Shown piece by piece: positions 62,265 through 64,000 of a DNA stretch of 64,000 bases (positions within the stretch are counted from its first letter, which is position 1; each line of letters begins with the position of its first letter). This DNA is from Pigmentibacter sp. JX0631 (GTDB taxonomy: Bacteria > Bdellovibrionota_B > Oligoflexia > Silvanigrellales > Silvanigrellaceae). Under the pieces are notes generated by a model. That model did no database searches and was not told the DNA's origin. It worked only from the letters and a program-made list of their open reading frames with translations. The stretch lies in contig NZ_CP123622.1 in NCBI RefSeq assembly GCF_029873255.1, positions 2,331,001-2,395,000 on the forward strand, read 5' to 3'. The translations under genes and the position numbers were made by a program.

Positions 62265-63089
62265 GTGCCTAAGTTAAAATCTCAAGATGACATTCTAAAA
62301 ATGCGCGCTGCCGGGAAACTTGCGGCACAGACATTGCGCTATGCTGGTGAATTAGTGAAGCCAGGAATTAGTACAGAAGTAATTAATCAAGCAGTTCACA
62401 ATTTTATAGTAGAGCATGGAGCATATCCTAGTCCCTTAAATTATAAGGGTTATCCAAAATCTGTTTGCACTAGTATTAATGATGTTATTTGTCACGGTAT
62501 TCCTAGTGAAAAAGAAATTCTGCAAGAAGGAGATATTGTTAATATTGATGTCACTGTAACTTTAGAAGGATATTTTGGAGATTGTTCAAGAACTTTCTTT
62601 GTAGGAGAGCATATCCCAGATGAAAGGATTAAGGTAACAGAAGTTGCGGAAGAAAGCTTAGTACGTGGTATTTTAGCTGCAAAACATGGAAATAGACTTG
62701 GTGATGTCGGTTCGGCTATTCAAACTTATGCAGAAAAAGAAGGTTGTAGTGTTGTTCGTGATTTTGTCGGACATGGAATTGGCAAAGTCTTTCATGAACC
62801 CGACTTACAAGTACCGCATTATGGAAAATCAGGAACAGGTCTAAAAATTGTACGCGGTATGATATTTACTATTGAGCCTATGATTAATGCAGGTGATTGG
62901 CGAATGAAAATGCTCAAAGATGGTTGGACTGCAAAAACCATTGATGGAAAAGCTTCGGCGCAGTTTGAGCATACAATTGCTATTGTAGGTGATGGAATTG
63001 AAATTTTAACCGCTTTAGAAGATGATCCAATTGCGATTAAAGTAAAAAAACTAGGTGGAACTGTTTTATGGCCTGAATTAAAGGCTTAA
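62265..63089 (+). CDS. map: Methionine aminopeptidase, type I
   Basis: The product has 274 residues. It begins PKLKSQDDILKMRAAGKLAA and has the metal ligands in NIDVTVTLEGYFGDCSRTFFVG (two Asp), DFVGHGIGKVFHEPD (His), IFTIEPMIN (Glu) and SAQFEHTIAI (Glu). ICHGIPS carries the substrate-gating His. Map removes the N-terminal Met from nascent proteins. It starts at GTG 62265 with TTTGGAGT about 10 nt upstream. It is 21 nt downstream of fabD. Confidence 0.97.
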   Translation: MPKLKSQDDILKMRAAGKLAAQTLRYAGELVKPGISTEVINQAVHNFIVEHGAYPSPLNYKGYPKSVCTSINDVICHGIPSEKEILQEGDIVNIDVTVTLEGYFGDCSRTFFVGEHIPDERIKVTEVAEESLVRGILAAKHGNRLGDVGSAIQTYAEKEGCSVVRDFVGHGIGKVFHEPDLQVPHYGKSGTGLKIVRGMIFTIEPMINAGDWRMKMLKDGWTAKTIDGKASAQFEHTIAIVGDGIEILTALEDDPIAIKVKKLGGTVLWPELKA

Positions 63090-63093
63090 TAAT

Positions 63094-63777
63094 TTGCAAA
63101 ATTTCATTCTTTCACAAATTAATATTACAAATATTATGGCTATCTCTGTTGATGGAAAAATTGCAAGCCACTCTTTTGAATCTACATCAGAAAGAAATCA
63201 AATTGGGATGCTCTGTACTGCCGATTTTCAAAGATTGAAAGAAGCAGTGGCTTTTAATGATTGTGTATTTATTAGTTCAAAAAGTATTGAAGTTGAAAAA
63301 GGTGCTTTTAGAGTTCACAAAAGTTCAAAAAACAGAAAAGAACCAGATTGGATCGTTTTTACTTTATCAGGAATATGTAATTTTTCCCATCCTTTTTGGA
63401 GTCAAGCAGGAATTCCAAAAGCATTATTTCATGTTTTAGATTTTAATATTAACGCTCTTCCTGCTTTATCCATTAATGAAATTATTCTAAATAATGAAAA
63501 AATTACTTTGTACAAAGGAAATATTCCAGGATTACTAGAATATCTTGTAAAAAATAAGAAAACAAAATATGCATTACTTGGTGGTGGAAAGTTAAATGCT
63601 TCTTTTTGGGAGCAAAATTTAGTAAATCATCTATTCCTAACTTTAAGCCCCATGTTATTTGGAAAATTAGATCTTCCATCGTTAGTTTCTTCTTCGCACC
63701 TTCTTTTAAAGAAACTAAAATGTGAAAGTATTGCCCAATCTGGTGATTTTATTTTTATTGACTATAAGGTGCTTTAG
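63094..63777 (+). CDS. RibD C-terminal / dihydrofolate-reductase-like reductase
   Basis: This 227-residue protein has the pattern of the RibD reductase domain: NITNIMAISVDGKIASHSF, FNDCVFISSKSIEVE, PDWIVFTLSGICNFS, KYALLGGGKLNASFWEQNLV (nucleotide loop GGGKLN) and HLFLTLSPMLFG. Such stand-alone proteins reduce pyrimidine or pterin-like substrates with NADPH. The deaminase half of RibD is absent. It starts at TTG 63094 with AAAGG 9 nt upstream; ATG 63136 is possible but would cut the first strand. Only 4 nt separate it from map. Confidence 0.82.
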   Translation: MQNFILSQINITNIMAISVDGKIASHSFESTSERNQIGMLCTADFQRLKEAVAFNDCVFISSKSIEVEKGAFRVHKSSKNRKEPDWIVFTLSGICNFSHPFWSQAGIPKALFHVLDFNINALPALSINEIILNNEKITLYKGNIPGLLEYLVKNKKTKYALLGGGKLNASFWEQNLVNHLFLTLSPMLFGKLDLPSLVSSSHLLLKKLKCESIAQSGDFIFIDYKVL

Positions 63778-63801
63778 TTGCATTTATAGGATGAAAGTAA
63801 T

Positions 63802-64000
63802 ATGGAAAATAGTACAATTAGTAAAAATATTGAAATAAAAAATTATGAGTTTAGTAAATTTCAAAGAATTGTTTTTATTTTTACTATAATTATTATTTGT
63901 GCGATTGGATTTGTAGCTTCAGATATATATCTCCCTTCACTTCCAGCTATTGCTGAATACTTTAAAATTGAAGCTTATTGGGCTCAATATACGATGACCG
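63802..64000 (+). CDS. Bcr/CflA-type MFS exporter (N-terminal part, cut by window edge)
   Basis: The frame begins at ATG 63802 with AGGA about 10 nt upstream and stays open to the window end (66 codons). After a polar N-terminus a first membrane helix (IVFIFTIIIICAIGFVA) leads into SDIYLPSLPAIAEYF, the Bcr/CflA signature, and AYWAQYTMT. It is the second member of this family in the window (the other is 54152-55342). It follows the RibD-like gene by 24 nt. Confidence 0.85.
   Translation, partial: MENSTISKNIEIKNYEFSKFQRIVFIFTIIIICAIGFVASDIYLPSLPAIAEYFKIEAYWAQYTMT

Noticed and set aside
54152-64000. Two Bcr/CflA exporters as a duplication
   Set aside because: They are about 8.5 kb apart with different sequence around the shared signature and different neighbours, so a recent duplication is not supported.

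Overview
The window is low-GC (roughly 30 %) DNA from a Gram-negative bacterium. The outer-membrane side is shown by an ADP-heptose (LPS core) enzyme, a TonB-dependent receptor, many lipoproteins with lipobox cysteines, secreted beta-barrel-like proteins and a Tat-exported oxidoreductase. Other informative genes are ribonuclease Y with its YmdB partner, an MglA-type small GTPase, a subtilase with a P-domain, an S10 peptidase, and many lineage-specific secreted proteins. This mix suggests a predatory or host-associated Bdellovibrionota/Oligoflexia lineage of the Silvanigrella type. That placement is inference; no marker here proves it. I see no insertion sequence, prophage, integrase or CRISPR array. 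The window reads as ordinary chromosome with lineage-specific islands.

Layout. 1-5644: LD-carboxypeptidase (cut by the window edge), rmuC, a coiled-coil protein, a RidA protein, hldE and a TonB-like protein. 5708-12587: DUF3108-like exported protein, S10-peptidase lipoprotein, DUF2079 membrane protein and a polyprenyl-phosphate-type glycosyltransferase. 12596-15095: the rny-ymdB pair with a long upstream leader. 15602-20488: a tight five-gene operon of a DUF4178 zinc-ribbon membrane protein, a 49-residue His-ended peptide, DUF350, a membrane-anchored aminopropyltransferase-like enzyme and a Tat-exported FAD oxidoreductase. This is the best candidate here for a poorly described system. 20848-26277: quinone-oxidoreductase-like enzyme, a DXD glycosyltransferase with a zinc ribbon, and a subtilase lipoprotein followed by a propeptide-like lipoprotein.

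26411-34023: tRNA-Leu(GAG), YeiH-type exporter, DHA2 efflux pump, nitrilase-family amidase, a lipoprotein/outer-membrane protein pair, htpX, panB, a BFD-like [2Fe-2S] protein and tRNA-Trp(CCA). 34120-40710: dut, two small unknowns, then aroQ / zinc-knuckle J-domain protein / manA / MglA-like GTPase with overlapping or abutting ends, two secreted proteins, and an amidohydrolase whose only sensible start is ATT. 40707-44938: outer-membrane protein, hemW-like radical SAM enzyme, a MocR regulator with five operator-like repeats upstream, and a small unknown. 45050-48638: cobalamin riboswitch controlling a TonB-dependent receptor and a lipoprotein. 48651-56552: rlmM, GAF histidine kinase, threonine aldolase, a His-rich leader-like peptide before an amino-acid-binding protein, an LRR protein, a Bcr/CflA pump and a NAGPA-domain lipoprotein. 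56564-64000: a frameshifted solute-binding protein, a second RidA, miaB, ffh, then divergent fabD, map, a RibD-C-like reductase and the start of another Bcr/CflA pump.

Core genes (rny, ffh, miaB, hldE, fabD, map, dut, aroQ, panB, manA, rlmM) are intact. The points most worth checking are the non-canonical ATT start with a sequestered ribosome-binding site (39933-39963), the A9/T7 homopolymer frameshift that removes a signal peptide (57276-57308), the His-rich peptide with a terminator-like element (52262-52465), and the DUF4178/DUF350/aminopropyltransferase operon.
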